Positions 1 to 8,606 of a stretch of 64,000 nt of DNA are shown here, in pieces. Source of the stretch: Atkinsonella hypoxylon (lineage: Eukaryota > Ascomycota > Sordariomycetes > Hypocreales > Clavicipitaceae); contig JFHB01000023.1 in the NCBI GenBank assembly GCA_000729835.1, positions 186,001 through 250,000 of the forward strand, read 5' to 3'. Position 1 is the stretch's first letter, and every line of letters starts with the position of its first letter. Below the pieces are notes generated by a model that did no database searches, had not been told where the DNA came from, and worked only from the letters and a program-made list of their open reading frames with translations. The position numbers and the translations under genes are program-made.

Positions 1-1087
1 CTCCTTCGAAGCCGTCGACCGAGTACACGTTCAGCTCCTTCCAGAACTTGACTCGTCAGAGTCTGCCGTTGCGACTCGAGCTCAGCCGGCTGTTGACGGG
101 GCCCATGGCCGACATGGACTACGGCCAGGTGATTCGGTACACGAACGATCTGACGCACGAGATTGACGCCTTGCCCTCGTGGGACAGGAGCCTCGAGGGC
201 AGCACGGAGACGAAGAACCCGCTGATGGCGTACACCTTGCTCCATGTGCAGCTGCGACAGTACATCATCCCGCTCCACCAGCCGTATCTCAAGCTGCGCA
301 AGCAAAACTCCAAGTACCATTACTCGGAGATCATCTACTACAACGCCGCGCGCGACATCGTCCAGCTGCACGACAAGCTCTACGAGCAGGGCATCCGCTC
401 GCTCAACTTCCTCCGCGAGGACGCCCTCACGACGGCCATCAACCTGTGCAGCGTCACCATGCTGCAGCCCCGCGGATCGACCAACATGATCATGATCAAC
501 TCGCACCACACCCTCGACCTGATCGAGAAGTGCATCGCCATGAAGGAGGACCGCCTGCTGCGGTGCGGCAACAACGAGCCATGGGGCTACTCCATCATGT
601 GTGCTGCCCTGGGCCTGCTCGAGGCCCATCTCGGCACCAAGACGCCCGAGGTGGCCAAGTCGACGTCGGCCGAGAGATTCGTCAACCTCCACCACAAGCT
701 TCTTGCCAACCAAGAGCCGCCTGTGTCGTCGAGCAATTTGCCCACTACGCCCATCGGCGGCGCAACGGCCCTTGCGGCGTCTGGCCTGGGGCCTAGTCCG
801 GGTCTGGACGGGCCCGATCGAGCAAAGGTGTGTGGAAGGGAGATTCTGTGTTGCAGGATACAAACGCTGACATTTTCACTTTTTATTTTATTTTATTGTA
901 GTCTTTTACGCAATTCGTCTTTCCGCCGTCCTTGCCTACTGCGCCGGTCGATACGGCTACTGCGCCCTCGACGGCCTGGATGCTGGGCACGGGAGACCAA
1001 GCTCAGCCGTTCAATATGGATCCAAGCCTAGAGCTGCTGGGCCTGAATCTGAATGAATTATGGGGTGAATCGTGGGAATTGGGGTAG
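1..1087 (+). CDS. Zn2Cys6-family transcription factor, C-terminal part (5' end outside window)
   Basis: The gene runs in from the left edge in the frame starting at base 3; neither start codon nor zinc cluster is visible. Exons read as ..827 and 902..1087, joined over a 74-nt intron 828..901 (GTGTGT..TTGTAG). Without splicing the frame would run into intron sequence and stop wrongly at 1031; with splicing it ends in LELLGLNLNELWGESWELG then TAG. About 336 residues are visible. The helical middle (YTLLHVQLRQYIIPLHQPYL region) resembles the fungal-specific transcription factor domain that follows Zn2Cys6 clusters. The C-terminal tail is acidic and hydrophobic, a plausible activation region (inference). 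Target genes cannot be told from this fragment. Confidence 0.75.
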
Positions 1088-1546
1088 ATCTGGCATTTGG
1101 CAGCACTGAATATTTGAATCTTTTATCCTCTTTTTTTTTTTGTTTGCGGGGTTACTGAAAAGTTGAGAGCACGGGGACAAGCGCTGACGACGGACGTGTA
1201 TGAGCAAATGCATTGCAAGCCGTTTGCGTTGAAAAGCCAGCGCATGCTGAGCAATTGTACAATAGGTTTCATGAACAAATAACTCGCGGGTTCGATACCA
1301 CCCGCCGATGTCATGGAAGTCGGGGATTTCGTCTAGACGCCGTTGCAGCTGCCAACCCCACAGTGGGGCACGATCCAGCTGCGTGAAAATGCAGGCCATC
1401 ACCCATCACCCATCACCCATCACCCCATCATCAATCACCCCTTCAATATGACTCACACACCCAACGTATTACCCACATTCACCTTCCAGGCCCGCAAGCC
1501 CTGCTCTTATACTACAATATGCTCGCTACGAACTCAAGTCCAATCA
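1088..1546. other. Intergenic stretch with short satellite
   Basis: Spacer between the transcription factor and the tRNA gene. It contains T-rich tracts near 1128-1140 and four perfect copies of a 7-bp unit CCATCAC at 1396-1423. I see no convincing gene. Confidence 0.6.
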
Positions 1547-1670
1547 AGCAATTTGGCGCAGTGGAAGCGCGGTAGGTGCCCTCGACGCCCAGGCCAGTGT
1601 CGTCAGATGCTAATGTTGAACAGCCGGGCTCATAACCCGGAGGCCGCACGATCGAAACGTGCAATTGCTA
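1547..1670 (+). tRNA. Initiator tRNA-Met (CAT) with a 52-nt GT-AG insertion at position 26/27
   Basis: Removing 1572..1623 leaves a perfect 72-nt cloverleaf: acceptor stem 1547-1553 with 1663-1669 (7/7 pairs), D arm 1556-1570 (GCGC/GCGC stem), G26 at 1571, anticodon stem CCGGG/CCCGG at 1624-1628 and 1636-1640 with anticodon CAT at 1631-1633, T arm 1646-1662, discriminator A at 1670. Initiator hallmarks are all present: A1:U72 pair, three G:C pairs at the base of the anticodon stem, and T-loop ATCGAAA (A54, A60). A T-run follows at about 1678-1684 as Pol III terminator. The insertion begins GTAGGT, has TGCTAATG 12-17 nt before its end, and ends CAG, so it looks like the mRNA introns in this window. 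Ordinary nuclear tRNA introns lie at 37/38. The stretch has no internal T-run that would stop Pol III. Confidence 0.9.
1572..1623 (+). other. Putative spliceosomal-type intron inside tRNA-iMet
   Basis: 52-nt segment between tRNA positions 26 and 27. The 5' end GTAGGT, the branch-like CTAAT with its A about 12 nt from the acceptor, and the 3' end ACAG match fungal mRNA introns. The shortest mRNA introns here are 53-55 nt (36823..36877, 37013..37065, 19240..19294), so the length fits. Removal by the spliceosome is inference; a non-canonical cut by tRNA endonuclease is the alternative. Confidence 0.7.
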
Positions 1671-1773
1671 CTCCTTTCTTTTTTTGTCTGAATCTTTTTA
1701 CGTTTACTCGTCTTTTATTTCTTCGGTTGGTAGTTGCGACTTTGCTTTTGTTACGGGACCCTGATATGTGTAG

Positions 1774-1824
1774 TTTTTTTCTTCTTTTCTTTCTTTCTTT
1801 CTTTCTTTCTTTTTTTTTTTTTTT
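1774..1824 (+). repeat. Pyrimidine tract / CTTT microsatellite
   Basis: About 50 nt of almost pure T/C, with CTTT repeated roughly seven times and then a long T-run. It lies 100 bp past the tRNA gene, in the spacer before the tetraspanin gene. The rest of 1671-2365 shows no gene. Confidence 0.85.
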
Positions 1825-2365
1825 CCCCAACCAGTGATGAAGCTTTCCACTTGAGCGCGGGAGTCATGTCAACAATGGTTGCTAACGGGAAACTATTCGG
1901 CCTAAGCCACGAATCGGATCTTGCCATGTCCATCCATACCATGTCATCCATCAATTGAACATGCTAGACTGGTATTTCAATATTCTCGACAAACACTATA
2001 CCTTAGAGACAGATGTGGAGCCGGGCTTCACGTCCGCAAGACCACGTTCCAGCCCCTGTCAAGCCGACTGGGACAAGGTAAGAAGCCTACTTACTCTACT
2101 GGCCGTTATTCCGGCCGTTATGCTCCGAGCTGCATCGGTGCCCAGTTGGTCCTGATCTTATCCGGCCCTCGTTGTCGTCACTGCGCATATTGCAGAGTAC
2201 TGCAACCTTACTTACTTCCTGGTCTCCAGCAGATTCTAGGACCGTCCGGCCACCAGCTGCCGCCTTACCCCATGTTTTGCCGTTTTGCCCTTGCCGCATT
2301 TCGAAACGTTCTATTTCTCTAGCTTTCCTCGCAACTGGCCCTTTTTCCCACGGCGCGACAAGACC

Positions 2366-3439
2366 ATGACATCGAGAAGCATGGTGCTCAACCCAGGCAT
2401 CGTGTACATGGCTGTAAGCAGTCTCGTCCAACCCTCGGAACACGCAAACCGTAGCATGAGCGACGTCGCTAATCATCCTTCCTTTCCGTATAGGCATGCA
2501 GCCTTCTGTTCGCAGTCGCAACGTAAGAACGCCTCGTCTCATCTGTCCAAACCGCATACTGCTCAGTGTTTCTTTCGAGCCGTCGCTAACAAGTCATACT
2601 ACAGCGTCGTACATTTCCACGCCAACCATCTCTCGCTCCCCATTTCATCAGTCACCACCATTCTCACCATAATTCTCCCCGTAGCCGCCTTCCTGAATGC
2701 GTACATCTACCCCAATCTTCTTCGCTCTTCGCACACCTTTACGACCGGCAACATCGCCTCTCGTCTGGCCCCTGTTGTTCTCCAAGGCCTGCAAGCTATC
2801 GTCACAGCCGTTCTCGCCACTCTCCTCCTCGAAAGCGTCGTACCGTCTCCCGTGCTGGATTTTCTCGTGGATTACGAATGGGACAAGTTATATCAAGAGA
2901 AGGATGCCAATTGCGTCGTGAATATTCAGGACACATATAATTGCTGTGGCCTGAATTCCGTCCATGACAGGGCCTATCCATTCTCCTCTGGCCCTGGTGC
3001 GTCGTGTGCCGAGCTGCATGGGAGGACGAAGTCATGCAGAGAACCGTGGCAGAAGGCGCTGCAGTTTTTCTCAGGAATGGACTTTGCTGTTGTCATCGTG
3101 GTTGGATTGATGCAGGTGAGTGTTATCCCTCAGAGCGCTTCATTTCCTTGTCCTCGTTCCTGAACATACTTCCCTCTTTGCATGATCCTGATGGACCTCT
3201 TCTTCGAGATAATCGGTCTCTTGATAATGAGAGAAGGGACGGCTTGGTGGACAGCACTTCGAACAGAAGACTGGAAGCCGATAGAAACCGATGACGAAAG
3301 CTCAAGCCAACTCTTCACTGTGCCCGAGGAATCTGAAGGGTCCTCGGACCATGTGAGCATGGCGTCACGAGATTATGGATCCATCCCTCGGGACACGCCC
3401 GCGTCTGCACTCCCCCCCGCAAACTTCCCGCGGCCATGA
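2366..3439 (+). CDS. Tetraspanin family membrane protein
   Basis: Exons 2366..2413, 2494..2522, 2605..3115 and 3209..3439 give 272 aa; introns are 80, 82 and 93 nt with GTAAGC/GTAAGA/GTGAGT donors and CTAAT/CTAAC/CTGAT branch sites. The first membrane segment only becomes continuous after splicing the 29-nt exon (IVYMA + ACSLLFAVATVV). Further hydrophobic segments lie at about residues 40-65, 75-100 and 180-200. The large extracellular loop has the tetraspanin mark NCCGLN plus two more cysteines (ASCAEL, KSCREPW). Fungal tetraspanins (Pls1, Tsp2, Tsp3 groups) organise membrane domains, and Pls1 is needed for appressorium penetration. Which group this one belongs to cannot be fixed by eye; Tsp3-like is a guess. 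The C-terminal tail of about 70 residues is polar and cytosolic. The 3' acceptor at 3207-3208 was chosen to keep the last membrane helix in frame. Confidence 0.82.
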
Positions 3440-3650
3440 AATGTCAACACGCTATCGTCAGGCGAAGTATTTTTTTTTTTTGAGAGGAACTGCAGGTCAG
3501 GACTAGGCTTATCCTCTTCATGAGTCGAGCTGGGTTTAGGAACCGCAAATGAAACACTGCTGCATGATGAATGACGAGTGAATTTGTTGTATTGATCCAC
3601 GCCTCTATTCCTTCGCGCGTCTCCAAGCTCTCGGTAGCCGTGGACAGCCA

Positions 3651-6248
3651 TTACTTCTTTCTCCTTACGTCGAGCGCTTCCTTGCCAAGTTGAGCTAATG
3701 CATCCTCATACCGATCTATCTCCTCTTCGCCCATCTCCTCTATTCTCGTTCTGTCGACCTTTTGTGCTCGCTTGATACCTGGGTTCTTAGCAATCTTGCC
3801 CCAGAACCATCCACTCTCGTCGTCGCTTATCAATGTCCATGCACATCCCGTTTGTCCTGCACGAGCCGTACGACCAACGCGATGCACGTAGCCTGCTACA
3901 CTGGCAGGTAAATCGTAGTTGATGACGTGGCTCAACTGTGGAATGTCGACACCTCGAGCTACCAAGTCGGAGGCGATGATGACACGAACGGGCGAAGAAG
4001 GTGTGGCAAATGCTCGGAGGATCTTCCGTCGAAAATGGGTAGGTGTGGTAGAAGTTAATGTGCTGATTTGAGGCTCAATAGAGGAGTCCAACAAGATGAG
4101 GAGGCGCGACAACCTGAGTGCAGACTCGTTCGATTTGGTAAAGATGAGGGAAATAGGTAATTGTAATTTTGAAACAGCAGCAGTTCTACTTTTCTCGCTG
4201 TCAGAAGTGTCGGCTGAGTCGGAACTAGTGTCTGAGGAGACCGAGCTGCTATCCGACCCCTCAGACGACGTGTCCGAACTGCTATCAGATTGATTGTCGT
4301 CATTCCTATTCAATATGCAAGAAGAATCCCCCTCCGTTACTGTCGGCATCGCCCTCATGTGAGAGCTTTGTAAAAGCTGGAGCAAATATAGTGGCTTGAG
4401 ATTGGCCTCGTGAACTCGCACTGCGTATTCTCGTAACGTTGTGGGCAAGGTATGCTCAGCGACCTGAACGGCACCACCGCTTTCCAAGACTATCAACCGA
4501 GGCCTTCTTAAAGCCAATTGATTCAGAAGACTCAGGTCCCTGGTCAAAGTGGCACTGAGAATCACTTTGCGAACACCAGAGTATGCCATGTCGGGAAAGT
4601 CGCGGGCGCTAAACTTTTCGACCTGGAATTTCTCAAGCACAAGCTCGAGCCAGCCTTGAAAGCTTTGCGCAAGAAGCTTGTCAGCCTCGTCTACAACCAG
4701 CCATCGGACGTAGTCGAGACTGAAACCGGGCGTCTGCTCGATATGCTCTACTAATCGACCAGGGGTGCAGATCAGTACGTCTACTTTCGACGTGAAATCA
4801 ACCACTTCGCCTTCCCAAGCACCAAGTCGAGGGTCGCTGATGGGATTATCAAGGTCAGTTGCATCGGCTGACGCCAGCTCGTTTGATCGCCGCTTCTGCA
4901 GTTCCTCCTGGATTTCAAGGTACGTGTCTGGATCATAACGTGAGTCACGTTCGATAAGAGTGTCCTGTTCCAGCTTCAGCGAATGACTACCAACGGCTAC
5001 CCCGACTCGAACGCGTTTGCGGTCTTCGCCCTCGTATACTTTGGCGCACATCTCGAAGACGTTCTGGGCTTGCTTGACAAGTTCTCGGGTTGGAAGCACA
5101 ACTAAGGCCCTTAATCTTGTCACAACGCCCTGACTGATGTCATGGCAAATGGGAAGTGCATAAGCAAGAGTCTTGCCGGATCCCGTTGCAGCGGATACTA
5201 AAATATCTCCGGGGCGTTCTTTGCTTGTGGGGAGCAACAGAGGTATTGCTGCAGTCTGGACAGCAAAGGCTTCTGCATACCCCTTTCCAGCCAGCATCCG
5301 GGACGGACGCTGTATGATTCCTAGTTCTGTGAATGGCTTCCGCGTGTCCTGGGAGACTCTGATGGGGGCCGATAACCATGTAGGTAGGGTGTCATACGTG
5401 GGTTTCGAGTTGTCTTCTGGCAGGATGGCGGGTTGAGGCAACGGTTCCAAGGCATGCAATTCCGCTGATTCTTCGTCGGAATCCTGAACTTGTTCCTGGG
5501 CTGCCTCGGCTGCCAACTTGATCGATTTTGATTTTCGTTCCAAGACCGCCTTATGTCGCGCCAGTGCCTCCTTATCGGGATCCCCTTTTTCTTCCATCAG
5601 ACCATCATTGCCTGCCTTTTTCTTCTTTTCACGTCTGGGTTTCTTTTCCTTCAATCGAACGTCGGATTCTGCATGATTGTTTGTGGGTGCATCATCCATT
5701 TCAACATCACTCCTAGGGCTTTGGTCATCGTAGAAAGTCTGGTTCTGATCAACCTTTTCGACGCCTTCTTCCACTTTGCTCGGCTCATGCCTCACTTGCT
5801 TTTCCCTCGGCAGCTTTGGCGGCGACTGTTCGTGCGTTTGTGAATCGTCAGAGTGATCAGAATCATCGGCAGCTTGTGTTCGTTGCTTGCGCTTTCTTCG
5901 GTTCTTCTTCTTCTTTTCGTCGGGCTTCTCATGTGAAGCTGAACCACCGTCATCTGTATTCCTGTTTGTTGAAGACTCTGATTCCACTTTTCTTGACTTC
6001 TTGGGTTCCGAATGAGGTTCTGTCGCAGAATCCCTTTTCCGCTTCGAGCTGACTGGCGTGGGCTCGTCGAAGAAGTGGATTGACTTCGGTCCAGGTGCGG
6101 CCTCTGTCGCCTTCTTTGCTTTGGAAGCTGGAACGTAGCGAGCATAACTGAATTCCTCCACCAGCTGCGGCTCCGTCGCATCCACAGCTACATGACCAGC
6201 GGCCGAAGCCCTTGATCCTTTTGCCGGAGGCACATACCTCGCATACAT
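3651..6248 (-). CDS. DBP6: ATP-dependent RNA helicase Dbp6 (DEAD-box, 60S ribosome biogenesis)
   Basis: Single-exon gene, 865 aa. A long charged, low-complexity N-terminus (to about residue 300, K/E/S rich, nuclear-type basic runs) precedes the helicase core. Motifs in order: Q-motif region at about 310-340, motif I ATGSGKT with its lysine at 359, PTRELV, TPGRLVEH, DEAD at 520-523, SATL (motif III), then DLVARGVDIP (motif V) and HRVGRTAR (motif VI) starting at His789. A Ser/Asp-rich acidic insert (roughly 25 Ser/Asp repeats) sits between the two RecA lobes, as is common in this family. Dbp6 acts in the nucleolus in early pre-60S assembly. Its 5' end faces GPI3 over a 415-bp shared upstream region. 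Confidence 0.88.
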   Translation of the reverse strand: MYARYVPPAKGSRASAAGHVAVDATEPQLVEEFSYARYVPASKAKKATEAAPGPKSIHFFDEPTPVSSKRKRDSATEPHSEPKKSRKVESESSTNRNTDDGGSASHEKPDEKKKKNRRKRKQRTQAADDSDHSDDSQTHEQSPPKLPREKQVRHEPSKVEEGVEKVDQNQTFYDDQSPRSDVEMDDAPTNNHAESDVRLKEKKPRREKKKKAGNDGLMEEKGDPDKEALARHKAVLERKSKSIKLAAEAAQEQVQDSDEESAELHALEPLPQPAILPEDNSKPTYDTLPTWLSAPIRVSQDTRKPFTELGIIQRPSRMLAGKGYAEAFAVQTAAIPLLLPTSKERPGDILVSAATGSGKTLAYALPICHDISQGVVTRLRALVVLPTRELVKQAQNVFEMCAKVYEGEDRKRVRVGVAVGSHSLKLEQDTLIERDSRYDPDTYLEIQEELQKRRSNELASADATDLDNPISDPRLGAWEGEVVDFTSKVDVLICTPGRLVEHIEQTPGFSLDYVRWLVVDEADKLLAQSFQGWLELVLEKFQVEKFSARDFPDMAYSGVRKVILSATLTRDLSLLNQLALRRPRLIVLESGGAVQVAEHTLPTTLREYAVRVHEANLKPLYLLQLLQSSHMRAMPTVTEGDSSCILNRNDDNQSDSSSDTSSEGSDSSSVSSDTSSDSADTSDSEKSRTAAVSKLQLPISLIFTKSNESALRLSRLLILLDSSIEPQISTLTSTTPTHFRRKILRAFATPSSPVRVIIASDLVARGVDIPQLSHVINYDLPASVAGYVHRVGRTARAGQTGCAWTLISDDESGWFWGKIAKNPGIKRAQKVDRTRIEEMGEEEIDRYEDALAQLGKEALDVRRKK

Positions 6249-6663
6249 ATTGACAGTCCCTTTATTCCTCCAAAAGTGCTACGAGAAGAGGAAGTTTCCA
6301 ATTGGATGAGAATCTCCCACTCCACCAGTACCTTGAGCCACCAACATCCAAGAGTTTAGCCAATCCCACCACGATTCAAAATTTAGGCGGACGCAGGCTT
6401 ATCGGGATTCTGCCCTGGTCTACCGCCAGCTTATCGGTCGACAACCCACCTTTTCTGCCCCTTGCATCATAGCTCTAACTACGGAGTAGCTACCCATTTG
6501 ACATGCGAGGCTGGCCAAAAAGTAGTCAACATTTCAACTTATGACGCAACATACCCAGGCCTTTGACCTGAATTATCAAAATCCGAGACAATTGGAAGTA
6601 AATCAAGTCAAGGTCATGTCGGCAAGCACGGCACTCTCATAGCCTGCCTCGCCAGCCGCCATA
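6249..6663. promoter_or_regulatory. Shared upstream region of dbp6 and gpi3
   Basis: 415 bp between two divergent start codons, so it must hold both promoters. I see no clear TATA box. A TACGGAGTA-like motif (actacggagtagc) lies near 6479. Nothing else can be supported. Confidence 0.5.
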
Positions 6664-8193
6664 ATGACACGTCGGCGGTACAACATCGCCATGGTCAGCG
6701 ACTTCTTCTTCCCACAACCAGGAGGCATCGAGTCGCACATCTACCAGCTATCAAGCAAGCTGATTGATCGCGGCCACAAGGTCATCATTATAACTCACTC
6801 TCACGACGATAGGAAGGGCGTGCGGTATCTCACCAACGGGCTGAAAGTGTACCACGTACCCTTTCTCGTCATCTACCGCCAGGCGACGTTTCCCACGGTG
6901 TTTTCATTCTTTCCTATATTGCGATACATCTTCATCCGCGAGCGAATTGAGATTGTGCACGGCCATGGGAGTCTTAGCTGTCTGTGTCATGAGGGAATCC
7001 TTCATGCGCGGACAATGGGGCTGAGAACAGTGTTTACAGATCACTCGCTGTTTGGATTCGCCGATGCGGCTAGTATTCTTACAAACAAGCTTCTCAAATT
7101 CATTCTCAGCGACGTAGATCACAGTATTTGCGTAAGCCACACATGGTAAGAGCCGCCTGATTCGAGGTCTTGTCATATCTTTTCTGTTGAGTCGCCTCGT
7201 GGACTGTATCCCACTCACCGCATAGCCAACAGCAAAGAAAACACAGTCCTCCGCGCCTCGCTCGACCCCCTCATGGTGTCCGTCATACCGAATGCTGTCG
7301 TCGCCGAGAACTTCCGGCCGCGCGATTATTCAGCGTCGCCGAGCACATCCTTTGCACCCGACCCTTCTCCGCAGCGTCTCGGCGCCAACGACATGATCAC
7401 TATTGTCGTCATATCTCGACTCTTCTACAACAAGGGCACAGACTTGCTCATCGCTGCCATTCCTCGTATTCTCGAGAACCACCCCAATACGCGCTTCATC
7501 ATAGCAGGCTCGGGACCGAAAGCCATTGATCTCGAACAAATGATTGAGCAAAACGTTCTGCAAGACCGCGTCGAAATGCTCGGCCCAGTCCGCCACGAGG
7601 ATGTCCGCGACGTCATGATCCGCGGCCACATCTACCTCCACCCCTCTCTCACCGAAGCATTCGGAACCGTCATTGTCGAGGCCGCCAGCTGTGGATTATA
7701 CGTCGTATGCACGCAAGTCGGCGGCATCCCAGAAGTCCTCCCCTCACACATGACAACGTTTGCCAAGCCCGAGGAAGACGACCTCGTGCTAGCTACATGT
7801 AAAGCCATTACCGCCGTGCGCGCCGGCAAAGTGCGCACAGAAAAGTTCCACGAGCAAGTCAAGAAGATGTATTCGTGGGCCAATGTCGCCATGCGCACAG
7901 AGCGCGTCTATGACGGCATCACAGGAACCATCAGCGAGGAAGAATTCTACGGGTTCGACACGGGCGGGTACAATGGCAGCCGGACGCGCAATTTCGCCCT
8001 CATTGACCGCCTCAAGCGCTACTATGGATGCGGCATCTGGGCGGGCAAGCTCTTCTGTCTGTGCGTCGTCATCGACTACCTTTTCTTCCTCTTTCTAGAA
8101 TGGTGGTTTCCACGAGAGAACATTGATATTTGTCCCGATTGGCCTCGAAAGACGCTGCTCGAAGGGAACGACAAGAAGAAAAGGCAAGAGTAA
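6664..8193 (+). CDS. GPI3: GPI3 / PIG-A, catalytic subunit of GPI-GlcNAc transferase
   Basis: Exons 6664..7145 and 7233..8193 give 480 aa. The 87-nt intron 7146..7232 was placed so that the conserved string ICVSHT-CKENTVLR is rebuilt; the nearer AG at 7225 would shift the frame. The enzyme transfers GlcNAc from UDP-GlcNAc to phosphatidylinositol on the cytosolic face of the ER, the first step of GPI anchor synthesis. The sequence shows a GT-B (GT4) glycosyltransferase: N-terminal VSDFFFPQPGGIESHIYQLS, TDHSLFGFAD, then in the second lobe VISRLFYNKGTDLL, IIAGSGPK, and the EX7E-type site HPSLTEAFGTVIVEAASCGL. One hydrophobic segment near the C-terminus (about 430-452) is the membrane anchor. Length matches yeast Spt14/Gpi3. 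Confidence 0.92.
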
Positions 8194-8606
8194 ATCTAAT
8201 CGCTCGGGTACGTCTCAAAGAGTGGACGTTTGGACGCCCTCGAGCACAGCCACGCAAGGTGAATTTGTAAGAGTATGGGCATTTGAGCGAATCGGCGTTG
8301 GGAGCACGTTGTTTTTTTGCCTCAAGTTGAACTGCAGCTTGGATCTATGCAGATGTGAATGACACCTGTGAATGACACCCTTTGTGAATGGCAATCATGC
8401 GTAGGCATTCATCTCCATGTGCTGGTCATGACTAGTCTACGCCTTATCACAACAAGTCCATGACCCATCCACAAACGTAGCCATGAAAAAAAAAAAAACC
8501 ACAATTCCAGATACGCTCCACCAGACGCTTTCCAGCCATTATGTACGAATGCAAGCTACGTAGATCCCCGCCAGATCGGTACACGACATGAATTCGCAAA
8601 CAACCC
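8194..8606. other. Convergent intergenic spacer
   Basis: Spacer between the 3' ends of GPI3 and the bromodomain gene. It contains a directly repeated GTGAATGACACC near 8355-8380 and a 12-nt A-run near 8486. I see no gene. Confidence 0.5.

Noticed and set aside
828..1031. Read-through of the first gene to a stop at 1031
   Set aside because: The segment after 827 begins with GTGTGT and ends with TTGTAG at 901; splicing gives a better C-terminus ending at 1087.
1343..1837. Open frame over the tRNA gene
   Set aside because: It is low complexity (His/Phe/Leu runs) and covers a perfect tRNA and a microsatellite.
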